Positions 23,061 through 34,951 of a stretch of DNA of 64,000 bases are shown one piece after another (the first letter of the stretch is position 1; the number at the start of each line of letters is the position of its first letter). Origin of the DNA: Kondoa malvinella. Its lineage: Eukaryota > Basidiomycota > Agaricostilbomycetes > Agaricostilbales > Kondoaceae. Where the stretch lies: contig BCIM01000012.1 of NCBI GenBank assembly GCA_039545315.1, positions 184,811-248,810 on the forward strand, written 5' to 3'. The notes beneath the pieces are model-generated. The model was not told the origin of the DNA and did no database searches. It saw nothing but the letters and a program-made list of their open reading frames with translations. The translations under genes were made by a program, and so were the position numbers.

Positions 23061-25370
23061 TACGAGCAAGTGAAGAGCATACGTTGCAACAGAACACGCA
23101 ATCCCCGACCGTTAGCCATGACCAAATGCACTTTTGGTCATGCTATTCATTTCCGTTCCTGGCCCATTTCTAGCTGTCAATTGCCTGTATCTGATCTCTC
23201 CTCTACTTTCCATGTCGCACCTTGCTATACTTTGACATTGTGAGCTTTGAGCTGGCTGCGTTGCACTGTTATACTCACAATTGGTAATGTATAGCAGCAG
23301 TTATGTCAAACTCGCGCGCGCCACTGCTTCGCGTGACAATGCAAGATCGGCCATGCTTGAGGTCAATTATCCCTTCCTGGCAACCTTCTAAAGTGCTCTG
23401 CAAGCCATACAAAAGCAATATCTCCCTCCACACAACCCCTGGTGAATGTATAGCAGGACCCTCTGGTGGCTGCAAGATGGATATGACGGGCCTTTTGTCA
23501 GTACAGATGGAGCGAAAAGAAGCTCAAGAGAAACGTGTCTGTTCCTGGGAACCGACACTGGTAGCCATAGACGAACTGCGGGAGAATGTTGATGAAGGGC
23601 AATGGACAGATGCGAGGTTGTTTTCGCGTCCCAAGTTGTCGGAATGGCATTAGCAACCCTAGCGACTATGCTAGAACTGTCAATGTACAAGATAGTACGA
23701 AGGAAAGCTTCATCAGAATATGCTCACCACACTAGGAGAGAGAAGAGTGTCTTGTTGTGAAAGGGTGTTGACAGGAAACGCACAGAGAGCAGACACGTAT
23801 TGACAGAAGAAGACGTATCATGAGTGAAGCATCGGACATGAAATTCGAATGCAATGTGAAGCTAGGCGTGTCCAAGAAGAACCACGCAAGGCGCAGTAGG
23901 CTTTCAATAAAGTACAATTGAGGACGAGACGTGCGGCCTATGTACTGCCTGTACTGCCTGCTGGTACATGTGCTGTATCGCCTACTGATACATGGCATTC
24001 ATGAGCAAGTACGAGAGAGAAGACCAATTGCCAGCGCACCTTTGTTGTCAGCTTCACGCGGGCAGGTACAACGTTCCGATACTGGCACATCCTTTAACGC
24101 TTGCTCAATATGCTTGCCACATCCGGCCCAGGTAGGCCTCTTACAACGACTGATCAAATTGATCAATCACAGGCCTGAAGTGTGGACGAATCAATTGCTT
24201 TACCTGCAGGTGACTTGAGAGCAGCCTCTCTTAAGGCTGAGACTACTTGCTTGCCAATGAAGCACTCACTTTGATAGCACATGATGGTATTGGTCGATAC
24301 AGAACGAAAATGTCAGAAGGAGGCAGCAAGCACACGCATTATGTCATGTACAAGCTTCTGAGATTCTGGAGCTTCTGAGATTCTGGAGCGATCTCAGAAA
24401 GCTGACAGCGCCGTGTAGGCTTGGTGCACGCTTGGTGGTCAAAGACAAGACAAGAGGCTGGGCGGACGAGCGAGCGCCGAAAGCAATCTCTTACAGTCGT
24501 TCACGACTGGATGCGAAACCAACTGCCTGGCTCACTGCTGCTGTATATCTGTGCCAGCGTATCGTCGCGTACTCGAACGCGCCCAATGTACTTGCCTACT
24601 CAAATTACAATCCCGTTTTCTTTTCTTCTTCGCTGCTATCCAGCCAATCTTCTGTTCCTCTTAATGGACGAGATATCTCGCTCAGCGATACTGCCTTCGA
24701 TATCATTGCAGTAGCGAAACGGCAACAAGTAAATGTGCACCCGTTTCGCGCTGCTATTAGTCTATGCCTGGAATAGCAAAGCTGCAGTGCTTACTTGGAT
24801 CTCTGCTCTGCCACTTCTTCCCTGCCATGAACGTCGGTGCTTCGGCTTCCATGTCGCGTCAATCATCCTTTCTCTGATGCGCTCAACTCTCGCTTACGCT
24901 TCAGCCGACCTTCTACCCACCGTATATAGCACAAGACCCTTGAGCTTGTGGTCCTTTGGCGCTTGTTGCGACGGTTTTGGATCCCGATTGCGAGACAGCT
25001 CGTAATGCAATGGCAGACAATTGCTTGACAGCCATTTGAAGTCCTGTCCTGGCACAATAAGTTACTCTGATCGTCATCGAAACGAACAGACTTGCAATTT
25101 GACCGACGTCTAAGGGACATCTCGCTTTGTCACGACAATGAAGCTTTGGAAGCAAGAACACTGCATGTAATTTGCAGCCGTCGTTGGGTTGAATGCATCG
25201 GCGCGGGTCAAGGTGCACGGACGGGATGCAACAAGCTTAACTATTCATTTGCACAACTACATTGAGAACGCAGATACTTCCGGATACTCGTGATGATGCT
25301 TAGCGGGTAACTTTGCAGACACTGCTTCACCAGCTGGCGCTTGCAAATCTGGATCAGCTTTGGCGGTGGT
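23061..25370. other. Long accessory stretch with no confident gene
   Basis: 2.3 kb. A CCATGACCAAATG / CTTTTGGTCATGC inverted pair sits at 23117-23142. An imperfect minus-strand echo of the family B 41-nt exon (IVARVANAIPTTW) occurs near 23660. At 24354-24387 a 17-bp unit (TTCTGAGATTCTGGAGC) is repeated in tandem. A plus-strand frame at 23303-23653 is open for 116 codons but has no support. Confidence 0.45.
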
Positions 25371-26191
25371 TTACTCGTCTGGTTTATAGCGAATAAAGTC
25401 TTCTCCAGCATAAGGACGTGGGCGGACTCCGCTCTCAGAGCACATTTGTGTATCGGGTCGAGCAGATTTGAAGCTCGAGTCTTGGAGAACCCTTGATGAA
25501 AAATCATCAATCGTGCGGCTGACGGCCAGACGAAGTTGCTCAGCTGAAAGGTTGACAGAGTGTAGACTGAGTTCGATAAAGGCGAGACCTGACCAATGAA
25601 ACACTCACCAGCGTTGCAGATGGCATGAGTATCCTGAGCCCTAACATCGGACCATTCTTCATTTTCGAAACCACGCGATGGATGCGCAATCTTGCGGCTC
25701 AGCTCTCGCATGCCTCGAGCTAGCTGGCGAAGATGCGCGTCACTACATGAGCAAAGAGTATTCGAAGACTTCTTTCAGCTTACCTCCGCCATGCCCTGTT
25801 CCACTATAGCTTGGTTTCGGGCGTGAGCAGAGTCAAGCTCCTCGGTGTCGGCGTTGATCAGCGCGGCCTATGTATGGAAGGATACTTTAGTCACACTGGC
25901 CAAAGAGTCACCACACCACGCTCACCGTCAAGGTGTCGAAGATATCGTTCACAGTTCCACGGATGACTACAACGAGGAATCAGCCGTTGCATCCGATGTA
26001 ACAAGATTTGACTGGCCCTCTCCGGCAGCATGAGCAGTGTGCATGGTGCCTTGCAATCGTTGTGGCATATTCTTGTATAGGTTTGAAGGTGTTGGACACA
26101 CAAGCGTGGATGTTGTCAGTGGTAAGATGAGGTGTAGAAGAAGAGTCGTAAAAGAAAGGATATGCGATGACCTCTGATTGCATTTGGTCAT
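25371..26191 (-). CDS. Family B member (25.4-26.2 kb)
   Basis: The most complete copy in architecture. Exon 1 starts at 26191 with ATGACCAAA and codes MTK, then a hydrophobic segment (HILSFTTLLLHLILPLTTST) that could be a signal or anchor. VCPTPSNLYKNMPQRLQGTM and HTAHAA follow. The 41-nt exon 25966-25926 codes VIRGTVNDIFDTLT. Exons 25867-25784 and 25723-25609 code a helical segment (ARNQAIVEQGMAELARGMRE). The last exon 25543-25371 codes AEQLRLAVSRTIDDFSSRV and a polar tail. The exon 1 donor is the weak point: the phase that keeps frame needs GGAGAG rather than a GT donor. Function unknown. Confidence 0.6.
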
Positions 26192-26390
26192 GCTCGTCCG
26201 ACTCGCCCGGGGAACGCACAGATACAATGGGCTAGAGGAGCTTGGGCATGCATTTTAGTTGCAGTGTACGACATAGAGAAGTGCTGTACAGGAAGAACAG
26301 GGATATCTATTTTATACAAACCAAACCGCTTGACCATAAAGCGAAAGTAAACATCTGTTATTATGGAGTATAACTTTATAGCTGGCAGTT

Positions 26391-27036
26391 TTAGTGTAAA
26401 GTAGGAACGTCTGATCCGCTGGGACGGTCTGTTGGGATTTTATCGATAAAATTATCGATGGCCGAATTTAAAGCCTTGCGCAACTCTTCAGCTGTGAAAG
26501 TTCACCATGTCAGACATGCAATATTCTATCAGCCTAGTATGCGGACCTGAAACGCCTGAATGCCTTGTGCTGCCTGCAATCAATTCATTTGCTTGCGAGT
26601 TGTCGTCACTCGAGTCGATATCGGGAGAGGATCCATCAGGTGAGTCGCATTGCAAGTTGTGCTGGCCTCGAGCCAATTCCGACTTGGCTTCGGAGGTAAT
26701 GTTTGAATTTCGAATGTGCATGCGCTGTGCATTCTCGACGGAATCGGTCCCTAATGTTTCCTGGGCACAGGCTTCTCAGCTTCCGTATCACTGCGCTGCA
26801 TCATGAGCCTACCGAAAGTGCACTGAACATGTTCTTGATGCTTGCACGGATAACTGAAAGCATATCATGGTTGAGCAACAGATGATCAGCAAGAAGCAAT
26901 GGCGCACTCTTTCGCTGAGCTAGAGAGACACGCTGAACAGCCATTGTATTAGGAGAAAGATTTGGAGCACAAGAGCGAAACCTTGTATGGTAGGTAGGAA
27001 CGAACGGGAAAGCCAAGAGTATTCGGATTTGGTCAT
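26391..27036 (-). CDS. Family B member (26.4-27.0 kb)
   Basis: Exons with family B order: a first segment containing RSCAPNLSPNTMAVQRVSLA (compare CPTPSNLYKNMPQRLQG in the neighbour), the 41-nt exon coding IIRASIKNMFSALS, a long polar exon (ETLGTDSVENAQRMHIRNSN through an Asp/Ser-rich stretch), and a last exon AEELRKALNSAIDNFIDKIP ending at 26391. An ATGACCAAA start lies at 27036, but the frame it opens (a hydrophobic stretch) is not the frame of the following CAPN segment. Either a very short intron or a frameshift separates them. It is adjacent to and on the same strand as the copy at 25.4-26.2 kb. Function unknown. Confidence 0.55.
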
Positions 27037-27057
27037 GCCAACGCACCAGTCCGAGCG

Positions 27058-27910
27058 ATCAAGGCGGTGTACAGTCGTTCAACCGTCAAGTTTAAGCCCG
27101 GTGAAGCTTTGGTGGAAAGTTATATACTCAGGTTTGTCTGCCAAGTTACATAGCTTGCGTAAGTCCTCACATGCCTTAGATGTTTGTCATACCGAGTTCG
27201 TCTTTACCTCAAAGTCTTCCTGATTGTGGCAGACGTTGCGTTAGTTGACATGCGTTGAAAAACGATTGGCCCTTGAACTCTAAGATGCCCCTACTTGGCG
27301 GCTATGAGGGTACGGGCTTTCATCGATCGATTTTCAGTACACCAAATTCAGCAAGCGGTGACTGATAGCTTAGGACCACATGCTGTGTTCTGTACAGCTA
27401 CAGGCAGCAAGTCGTATCACCAAGGTAGGCTCTCGTATGCTGTCGAAACAGGACCAAGCTGATTGGTTCCTCAGCTATGGGTATTGTCAGGCCGTGCGTT
27501 TGTACGATCTAGACTCGTGCCCTTCAGCTGACTGTTAGGCTATAGTCTGGCACCGTAGCCCCTGGCGGCCTACCTCAAGGCAAGATAGAAGTCGATATAT
27601 TCAGCACGGTCTTCCACTGCAAGCGACTAGTAGGGTCCTATGTTGGCTCTCGTCAAGATACCGATGAGGCTTTGGAGATAGCTTCCCTCGGCAAAGTTGC
27701 TTGCCCTCATCGAGTGAGCTCAATTTATCATACACTTCATGTTGCTGACGCTCTGTTTGCTGGCAGCTTGTCCCCATGTCTGCTCTCCCTTAGGTCTTTC
27801 AAATGATGGAAGAATCCAAAGTAGGTCAAAAGCCTTCCCGTAACAGCTTCTATTCGCTCACGTATCGCCTGCGGCTGCAACAGATCAGCGGTCGTATTAT
27901 TCTTAACGTG
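27058..27910 (+). pseudogene. Relic 2 of a zinc-type alcohol dehydrogenase, lacking its middle
   Basis: The N-terminal part is recognisable (VKLWWKVIYSDVCHTEF, then a stop, then [12 protein letters not shown], the counterpart of [12 protein letters not shown]). The next readable homology is already near the end of the cofactor domain ([20 protein letters not shown]). The C-terminal domain then continues through introns: GIVRPCSGTVAPGGLPQGKI, IFSTVFHCKRLVGSYVGSRQ, DTDEALEIASLGKV and MMEESKISGRIIL. So roughly the Rossmann nucleotide-binding centre is deleted and the first half carries a stop. It is complementary to relic 1, which keeps only the middle. Confidence 0.75.
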
Positions 27911-28240
27911 AGTTGCATGGCGAACGATCAATTAGACAGTTCCTCGTACTGCACGTCAGATGACACGAATGGTAGATCATCTTCGAAGCCTTCACAAGAC
28001 ACAAGCAGGACAAGTACCGGATCTTTGTAATCACTGAACCTTGTGCAGAATACAAGTGTTTTATTTCACAAACGTTTTGCTCTATCTTGACGTTCGAATC
28101 TTCGGACGAACCGCTGAAGCTCTATCAAGCGCCCTGTTCTGCTACGTCCAGTAACTATATATACAGGATATCGACGTCCAGAGTTTGAAGCGATTCCACC
28201 CGCCGATCCCCTAAAAGCATTCCTCATAGGATTGCGATTG

Positions 28241-28809
28241 CTATAATGGAAGAATTGGTGCAAGGGAAGCTTCGGGGCGGCCAGACATTGGACTCTTTGG
28301 TTCGTAAGCAGGAGGTGGAAATCGCGGGAGAATAGTCGCGGTATAGCTTGGACTGTGATCTGAAGTATAAACTGGCAGAGATTCTCCGTCAACTGAGGAT
28401 GCAAAGAGTATGAGCCGGATGGTCTTTCCACTTGAGTCCCATCGCCCAAGCTCACCTCGATTCAGGATCTCCCGTCGAACCGCAGTCCGGTTTGATAGTC
28501 TGCGCCAAATAACTCTTGTTCGATAGACTAGAGCAACCAGAATTGCCAGGACCACAACGCTTGTCACAGCTATGACGGTAGGTTGACTGGCTCGATAATA
28601 TCAGTAGGCTTCAATTGATGACACACGAGATAGACGAGGAACCAACCTCAGATGAATAGTATGCGCAGTACTAAGGTCTCTTGCTTGACTAGGCATCGTC
28701 AGCTATAGCTACGTCTTGAAGATCGCCGAATGACTCACCATGCACTGCTGGCCCCCCAGCATTCGGCGCTAACTAGTGTCACAGCGAGCAGCCAGAATAT
28801 CCGCAGCAT
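28241..28809 (-). CDS. Family A member 3: type I membrane protein with LPxY/PPxY tail
   Basis: Exons 28809-28739, 28688-28647, 28586-28456 and 28392-28241 are fully in phase (131 residues). Signal peptide MLRIFWLLAVTLVSA is followed by a short ectodomain (ECWGASSACQARDLSTAHTI), then HLSQPTVIAVTSVVVLAILV and ALVYRTRVIW as membrane helix and stop-transfer. The tail carries SLPVYTSDHSPSYTA, then FPPPAYEPKS. The second exon and its junction (IHLS into the helix) match member 5 (YHLS) exactly in position. This is one of the cleanest models in the accessory block. A role as a WW-domain-binding membrane adaptor is inference. Confidence 0.75.
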
Positions 28810-29247
28810 CTTGTTCCACTTCCAACGAGGACGGTGAAGCTTGACGGTAACAGCGAAAAGGGATCCCGACAGCTGTGGGATCCTGTTATGCAATGACAAA
28901 ACGCCAATCGCCTATGACCGACTTCTTGCAGAGCAATAGAGCAGCAAACATCAGAGACAGGAGAAGACTTAACAGCACAAGCATCAGCTGAACAGATGGG
29001 AGCCTGGCTGGAGCACAATACATAAAACCAATGAGCATGTAATTTGCGGCGCGAGCAGTAGTACTTGTCGTGCATGAACATAGACCGCGACTGCAAGGTG
29101 AAGAGCCCAAAGAGCATGGTTGCAAAGCTTGCAGTCTGCTATGAACCGATCGACTTATCGCTCAAGACCAACTTGCAACAAGTAGATTTAAGCACGAGAA
29201 GGATGTTACATCGGCGCGTCTTATATGCACTTACGACGGTGGACAGC

Positions 29248-30905
29248 TCAGCTCCCCTTCACTGAAGCTCGCCCCGATGTGAAGACTTCCGCTTGAACGC
29301 GATTTTCATCTACATTCATTGCCAATAATTGTGCTTTGCTTTCCATCACGAAACAGGCAGGTCCACAGATGTAGTACTGAGTATCTTTGTTTGTCAAGAT
29401 GCAGACTGCGAATCGTCTTTCAGTCTAATTGGATTGTAGGAAGAGATCGTCGCTTACAGGCTGCGAGCTTCCTGTAAGTTCATTTGACCGCCTTGACAAG
29501 ACTTGCAGACAGGAGCCACATCTTAGTACCAAATGTGTTGCTTGATTTGAGGATGATGACGCATCAGCTGCAAAATTTCGCCATGTTCAAAATGATTGGC
29601 CTCAGTTCCGGGTGCCGTGTAGCCAAGCGATCGATGCCTTGCTGTGCTCGACTTTGGCTTGCAGCATGGCAAACAGCGAAGTCGCGCAATACCAGCAGAG
29701 ATGAGACTGTACAGCCATAAGTATGCGGTCGATCTGTATCAAGACAAGCCTCACACTAGCGGACTCCCGATCGGTCCTGACAAGACAAAGCTGCCAAAGG
29801 GTGCTGAGACTTGAACAATATCGCCATCCTTGATGACACCGTGCGAAACATTGGAAACAGCGCCAGGATGTGCGGAATTGATAGCTGTTGCACTGACCAG
29901 ATGACTCTTGGGGGCAGCATCGAGATCATCGTCGCGTCGGACAGAGATGCTGAAGTGGTCGCCCGAAGCAGCTTCAGACAAGGAGTAGTGTCGTTTTTGG
30001 GCGTAGTCAAGTTCTTTGACAAAGACAGAAACAGAGACAAATTCTGTACGCATTGTCAGTCGCCAACACAGCTTGATTGGTCGTAAGCTTACGCCCAGCT
30101 TGGTACATTGGAAGAGGCAGCATCTTTTTATCAGCAGGTACCAGATAGAAAGAGCTAATATATTCAGTCTCGAAAGTCTTGTGGACTACAAAGTCTCTTG
30201 CGCTTACCCAAGCGGCCGACTAAGCAATGCTGTTGGGACATGTGAGTCATAGATGAGCAAGAATGAGAGGATCATCGACTTACAGGCTTCAGCTTTCATA
30301 AAGACGTACGCCAGTTGCCAATAGGCTGCAGTCCACGCAGTCTCGACTTCTAAGGACAGCGATCCAAGGACTGCTCCTCTTCAGGTTGCAGCCTGCCAAG
30401 GAAGGTCTGACGAACCTTCAACGATTGCCTACGTCAGGTTGTAGCCCACAATAGCGTACATCTCAGGAGTGATGGAAAGCGAAGCACGCTTTTCGCTAAT
30501 GCGGATGATCTGGTCCAACTCAAGCGTGAGCGTGGAGCAAAAATGTTATAGCATAACCTACAGTGGGTAGAAGCACATCCAGATCGTCTATGTGCTGTGC
30601 ATACGACAAGACGGACACAGCGAGCGCTTCAGCTTGCCGAACGCTGTTCAACAACATTCGCCAGTAAGCTATACAATGCACTCCAGAAGAGTGCCGACTG
30701 ACTTCACTTGAGACGCATGGTTGAACAAGCTCGGCAGCTCTGGATTATCTGCCAGCATAATGTGGTACATCAGGCCAGTGATCCACGATCCATGTTCAAG
30801 CAGAGCAGGACCCGAGGACTTGATGATAGCTTGCTGAGCAGTAGCCAGCTGATCGGGCTTGGGCGGCAGATAAGCAGAAGTCGTATTGATCGACGGAACG
30901 AGCAT
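29248..30905 (-). pseudogene. Flavohemoglobin (nitric oxide dioxygenase), frameshifted
   Basis: On the minus strand the globin domain is clear (PDQLATAQQAIIKSSGPALL-EHG, then NPELPSLFNHASQ, RQAEALAVSVLSYAQHIDDL, RISEKRASLSITPEMYAIVG and ETAWTAAYWQLAYVFMKAEA). The FAD domain follows (FVVHKTFETEYISSFYLVPA, QKRHYSLSEAASGDHFSISV, KDGDIVQVSAPFGSF) and then the NAD domain (SPLVLISAGI, DTQYYICGPACF, AEVFTSG). Introns in the first two thirds splice normally. After SAGI one nucleotide is missing and the frame shifts to ATSLFAMLQAKVEHSKASIA. A second shift with a TGA comes after HGTRN. Flavohemoglobins turn nitric oxide into nitrate using heme, FAD and NAD(P)H. Here the NAD-binding part cannot be made in frame, so I call a pseudogene. 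Confidence 0.8.
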
Positions 30906-31044
30906 CGTTGAAGCAGCAAGAAAGGATCGGATAGCAAACAAACAAGATGGAGAACAAAAGAGAAACGACATGGACAGCCCAAGACTGCTGACATACTGCG
31001 AATGGCCATCCATTTCCGAATTTGCGTTTGCTTTACCATGACCG

Positions 31045-32156
31045 AATCCTAGCGACTCGGCCACTGTGTATACCGAGGCAGACGCATGTCATAGCCATGC
31101 CGTACACCAAAAGACAAGCCCAGAAATAGGGCACTTGCAAAAATCGAGATTGCATTCTGATCCCTTGCTCGCAAATCTTGGTATACCTTGCGCTACAGAC
31201 CAAACATCATCTGACTGCGGTGCATGTGCAACTTACTTGCACATAGACTCGCTGTTTGCAAGAGGCAGAACGGCAATCGTCAAGAGCCGCCTTACCTGTC
31301 GATGGCACTCGATTGCATATCTTCCGTTCCTTATGCAATACCCACAGGAGCCAGGAATTGATCCTGTGCCTGTATAGAATTGCGATTCGTCACGCGTCTT
31401 GATGCCTTTCCTCTTTCTGTCACTTCATTCTCTCATTTAGGCCTAAACTTATCAATAGCGCTGCTTTAGCGAATGCCAAAGGTGAGCTGGCTCATTGAGT
31501 GTCTGAGTGACATCACTTGATAGAAGATTCTAGTCACCAGAGAACGGATCAACGGTCTATTCAAGGTGCTCGATTTAGGCTGCTTAGCTTGAGCGTAGAG
31601 AGCGTAGAGTGCAAGATAGAGCAAGGGAGTCAAGACGCACCTGAAGACGCGCATGAATGCAGACCAGTTTGAGAAGGGTTGCAGGAACATAAGAATTCGA
31701 TTGTGGATGATGCTCTCATTGCTTTACAGAGAGGCTGGTATGAGTGGGAGAGAGGATGACTGATGCATCCGCTTGACAAAATCGCAAAGCCTTAAGGGCC
31801 TCGTCTTTAGCCCCATTTCGGCAGACCGAGGTTTGAAAAGCAACTCGTCTTGGGAAGAAAGCGAGAAAGCTCATTACGAGATAGCTTAACGAAGTTTCGG
31901 CATGCAATTGCTCCGCCGAACCTTTTTTCACCATCGACAATCGACATTGAGGCCGCGTCAGATCGTCAGCCTATCGGTGAGTGATAAGAACCAGATAACT
32001 GTGATGGGAGGTGTCAAAGTGCATTGTACATTCGGGCCATGGCTTTGCAGTACCATGTACCGCTCTGATACATAAAACGTCACGCTAAGCGAGAAAAGGT
32101 CACAATAGTTTGACCCAAGCATTCTTCTCCTTTTCTATCTGCTCCATGCCCAATTT
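31045..32156. other. Sparse stretch around the isolated bZIP exon
   Basis: Apart from the 79-nt bZIP exon I see no supported gene in this 1.1 kb. Short open frames occur on both strands without splice or family evidence. Confidence 0.4.
31641..31719 (-). pseudogene. Isolated bZIP first exon (third copy)
   Basis: The 79-nt sequence on the minus strand codes MRASSTIEFLCSCNPSQTGL-HSCASS and is followed by a GT donor (GTGCGT). It matches the 79-nt first exon of bZIP 1 (MKASSTIQPLCSCSPYQTGL) in length, phase and sequence. No downstream exon with a basic region is present in the following 500 bp, so this is a detached copy or remnant. Confidence 0.75.
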
Positions 32157-33316
32157 TTAGAGGGCAGATGCAGAATCTTGATGCTGCAAATGATGGTAGA
32201 CGCGAGTCTTAACACCATGTTTGCACGACTGCTCATGAGCGAAATTACACCAAGGCGGAAAACCCCAGCCTCGAAACTGACTTCTTGCAGTCGTGGGTGT
32301 TGGGCCTTCGAAGAGATTGTTCAATATGTTGCTTCACCAGCATGTGAGTCGAGATTCAAGCTAAGAAAGTGAAATTGTACGCACATCACTGGGATGTCCA
32401 AGTGCTCTGGATCTTCAGTCATGTCTTTACGAGCTAAGAACTCGCGGTATCAGCTCATAATTCGATCTACCCGCTATGCAAAGAATGACTAACCTAGCAA
32501 ACGGAATTTGTCTAAATTCCCATGCGCTGCCAAAATATCAAGGCAACCTAATTGACTGGTACCAAGTAGGAGGAGTATGACTTGAGCAGAAGCGGCGTTG
32601 TATAAGATGGCTTCTTGCAATTGACAGTCAATGGTTTGCTTGTTGTGACCGGCATCCACAAAATAGCAAAGGGATGAAAATCTGTTTGTTTGGACCGTGC
32701 GTCAGCAGAAGCCATCAAAAGGGCGACAGTAAGACGCACTCGTGAAAGCCTTGAAAGAATTGAGACTGAACGTGAGATGACACGCCATCGTACAGGTGAC
32801 TTGAATCAATGACTAAAGCGCATGTGAGTCACAAGTACGCGGGAAATAAGACTGGACACTGACACAATTGACAGATGACAGTCAGATCCAAATCAGGCAA
32901 GTTTGTTATCGCATAAGCTTGAATTTGATCGTGTAGGAACTTAGCGGCTTCTTGTCCGCCAACGAGACCTTTCTCGACCAGTTCTTTATGGAAAGCAAAG
33001 TCGTTTCCATCTAGTAGAAGCAAAGCGACATCTTGATGCTTCAAACCAAAAGGTCACCATTACTGATCCACATAGCAGAAGGGTAGGTTGCTCACATGTT
33101 TGGTACACAATTCTCGTTCGACTGCTTTGACTCTAGCTTGCAAGGTCTCGTTCAGCATCTTGAGAGTCTGAACCTCTTGTGTCAAGCCTTGGGTCTGTAC
33201 ACACTTGAGAGAGGATATCATCTCATTAGTGAGCTACGAACCTTGAGCGCCAACCCTGCGTCCTTGTCTAACACAGCAAGCACAGCGCTTCGGAATGTTC
33301 CCAGGCTTTCTTTCAT
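32157..33316 (-). CDS. Fungal CCCH-type zinc finger protein with N-terminal conserved domain
   Basis: Exons 33316-33242, 33194-33096, 33038-32864, 32812-32740, 32681-32494 and two further 3' exons. A coiled-coil-like N-terminus (LTQEVQTLKMLNETLQARVK) is followed by the domain LLLLDGNDFAFHKELVEKGL, then VGGQEAAKFLHDQIQAYAIT. YFVDAGHNKQTIDCQLQEAI and LLLLGTSQLGCLDILAAHGN come next. This order (D-G-[ND], late E-G-G-[QR]-x-A-A, F-V-D-x-G, L-G-x-S-x-x-x) is that of fungal proteins carrying C-terminal CCCH fingers. The end is ambiguous. A GT donor gives a short tail (PNTHDCKKS); a GC donor one base later opens WCNFAHEQSCKHGVK, a Cys/His-rich finger-like end. An open minus-strand region up to 33590 may hold further 5' exons. 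Confidence 0.65.
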
Positions 33317-34283
33317 TTCAAGTAGGGTTCGACTGAGAAGACGAACGAGAGTGAGAAGGTAAGACAAAAGAAAGAGACGAGGTCAAGAAGGGTCGGCGGG
33401 AGGAGCATGACATAAAGCGTGACATAAAGTCGTAGCCAAGCCCGATATCTTCGAGAAGGATGGGCAGTATTCTCGCTGCTGTAGGTGTTAAAACTTCGCA
33501 ATACGCGAGAGCAAACTCGCAGAAACGCAGAAAGCCGTGAATTGAGAGAAACCGCAAAACTTGCAGATTGCGCGGTGTGTTGCCTACCACGACTTCACCT
33601 GAGCGGCGTTTGTCATCGCCTCAAATACTCAACGACAATGTACGTAACTTTATCGCCTTGTCTGACTTCAATTGCTGATGTTGCAACTCAGGCCTCTCTC
33701 GGGCAACTTGCGGAAAATCGCACTCGAGGTATCTCACCCATGGACGCCTACATCTCCATCCAGACTCTCGCGCTGGTCGTGGTCCAAAAAGTGGGACAGA
33801 GTGAAGGAAGGATTGAGATGAGAAGGTGACTGAATATCGTAATTCCCTTCCAGCACACCGTCGCGTTCCATCAGACGCAGAACGCGATACCAGTCTAACC
33901 GATACCGTGATCATCGCTAGCTTCTTGAAGAACTGCAAGCGTGTGCACGAAGAGCAGTAGAGGAATCGACGCAAGCTTCGAGTGGTAAATTAATCTTTTC
34001 TGGCTGGCTTCCCTTGACCACGACTTTCCTTGCCATGTCGCGCTATCTTCGTTGTGCACTGTTTGCTATCGACATCAGCAGCTTCATCGCATATATCGAA
34101 TACGATGTTACGGCTCTCTTGAATCATTTGACTATTCTTTGTTTTCTCCGAATCACCTCAAAGGCTCAATTCGCATTGTACACGTGTGCTCATGCAGGCA
34201 ATCCTTGCTACGTAGCTGCTGCAGTGTAAGGCGGCCCTTTGATGTAGCGGCGGATATTGAAGGAGTCGTATATTGTCATCGGG
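33317..34283. other. Stretch with unassigned minus-strand open frames
   Basis: A minus-strand frame at 33590-33318 (VLRFLSIHGFLRFCEFALAY) looks protein-like and could belong to a gene upstream of, or fused to, the zinc finger gene. No joining splice was found. Nothing else is supported before the family A gene at 34284. Confidence 0.35.
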
Positions 34284-34951
34284 ATGGTCGAATACCCCTT
34301 TTCTTTTTTCCTTGTCGTTGCAATCTTCTGTCTACAGAATCTTGTCGTCATCCACTCATCGCTTCTTTGTGAATGACCAGATCAGCACGATTGCTCAAGC
34401 GCGCTCAATGTGCTAATGGGAGCGCTCCGTCTGTGGTAAGTCCTCCACGCTCCCGAGTGCTGCTCCATGCTAAATCGACTGCTCAGCCCTGATACACAAT
34501 ACAGCAGACTAGGAATCAATCACTCCTTAAAGTGAGTCTATCTCTAAGGCTGACCATATTCATGCTCTTCCCTCCTAGCATCACAAGCTTTTAAGTCCAT
34601 CCGTTGCCATTGCAATCACCTGTGGTATTGTCTTGGTCATTTGCCTTGCTCTTATCTACCAGTGGAAGTCATATTGGCAAAGAAGGCCACCTTTGCTCCC
34701 GAGCACTCGAGATATGGTTCAACAAAGTAGGCGCAGGGCACCAATTGTACCTGGATAGATGGCTAATGCCTCCTCTGCCAGGGAACGAGCAGCTCCCAGT
34801 CTATAGCGCCAACCAAACACCCGTTTGTACGACGATCGACATACCTCAACTTCCACCTTCCATTTATGAGCCCAAGAGTAGAGCGTGCGCGCCGGAAAGC
34901 GTAGGCAGCTGCTCTGCGCCGAATCCGTCCAGCACAGCGATTGGATTATGA
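34284..34951 (+). CDS. Family A member 4: membrane protein with LPxY tail
   Basis: Exons 34284-34329, 34386-34435, 34505-34531, 34579-34726 and 34782-34951 are in phase (146 residues). The N-terminus MVEYPFSFFLVVAIFSRLLK-RAQ acts as a signal and ends in a dibasic site. A short ectodomain starts CANGSAPS. The helix SVAIAITCGIVLVICLALIY is followed by QWKSYWQRRPP. The tail has QLPVYSANQTPV and LPPSIYEPKS; the PPxY site has become PPSIY, and the second LPxY tyrosine is replaced by Cys, so motif binding may be altered. The five-exon layout differs from members 3 and 5 by splitting the ectodomain. Confidence 0.7.
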
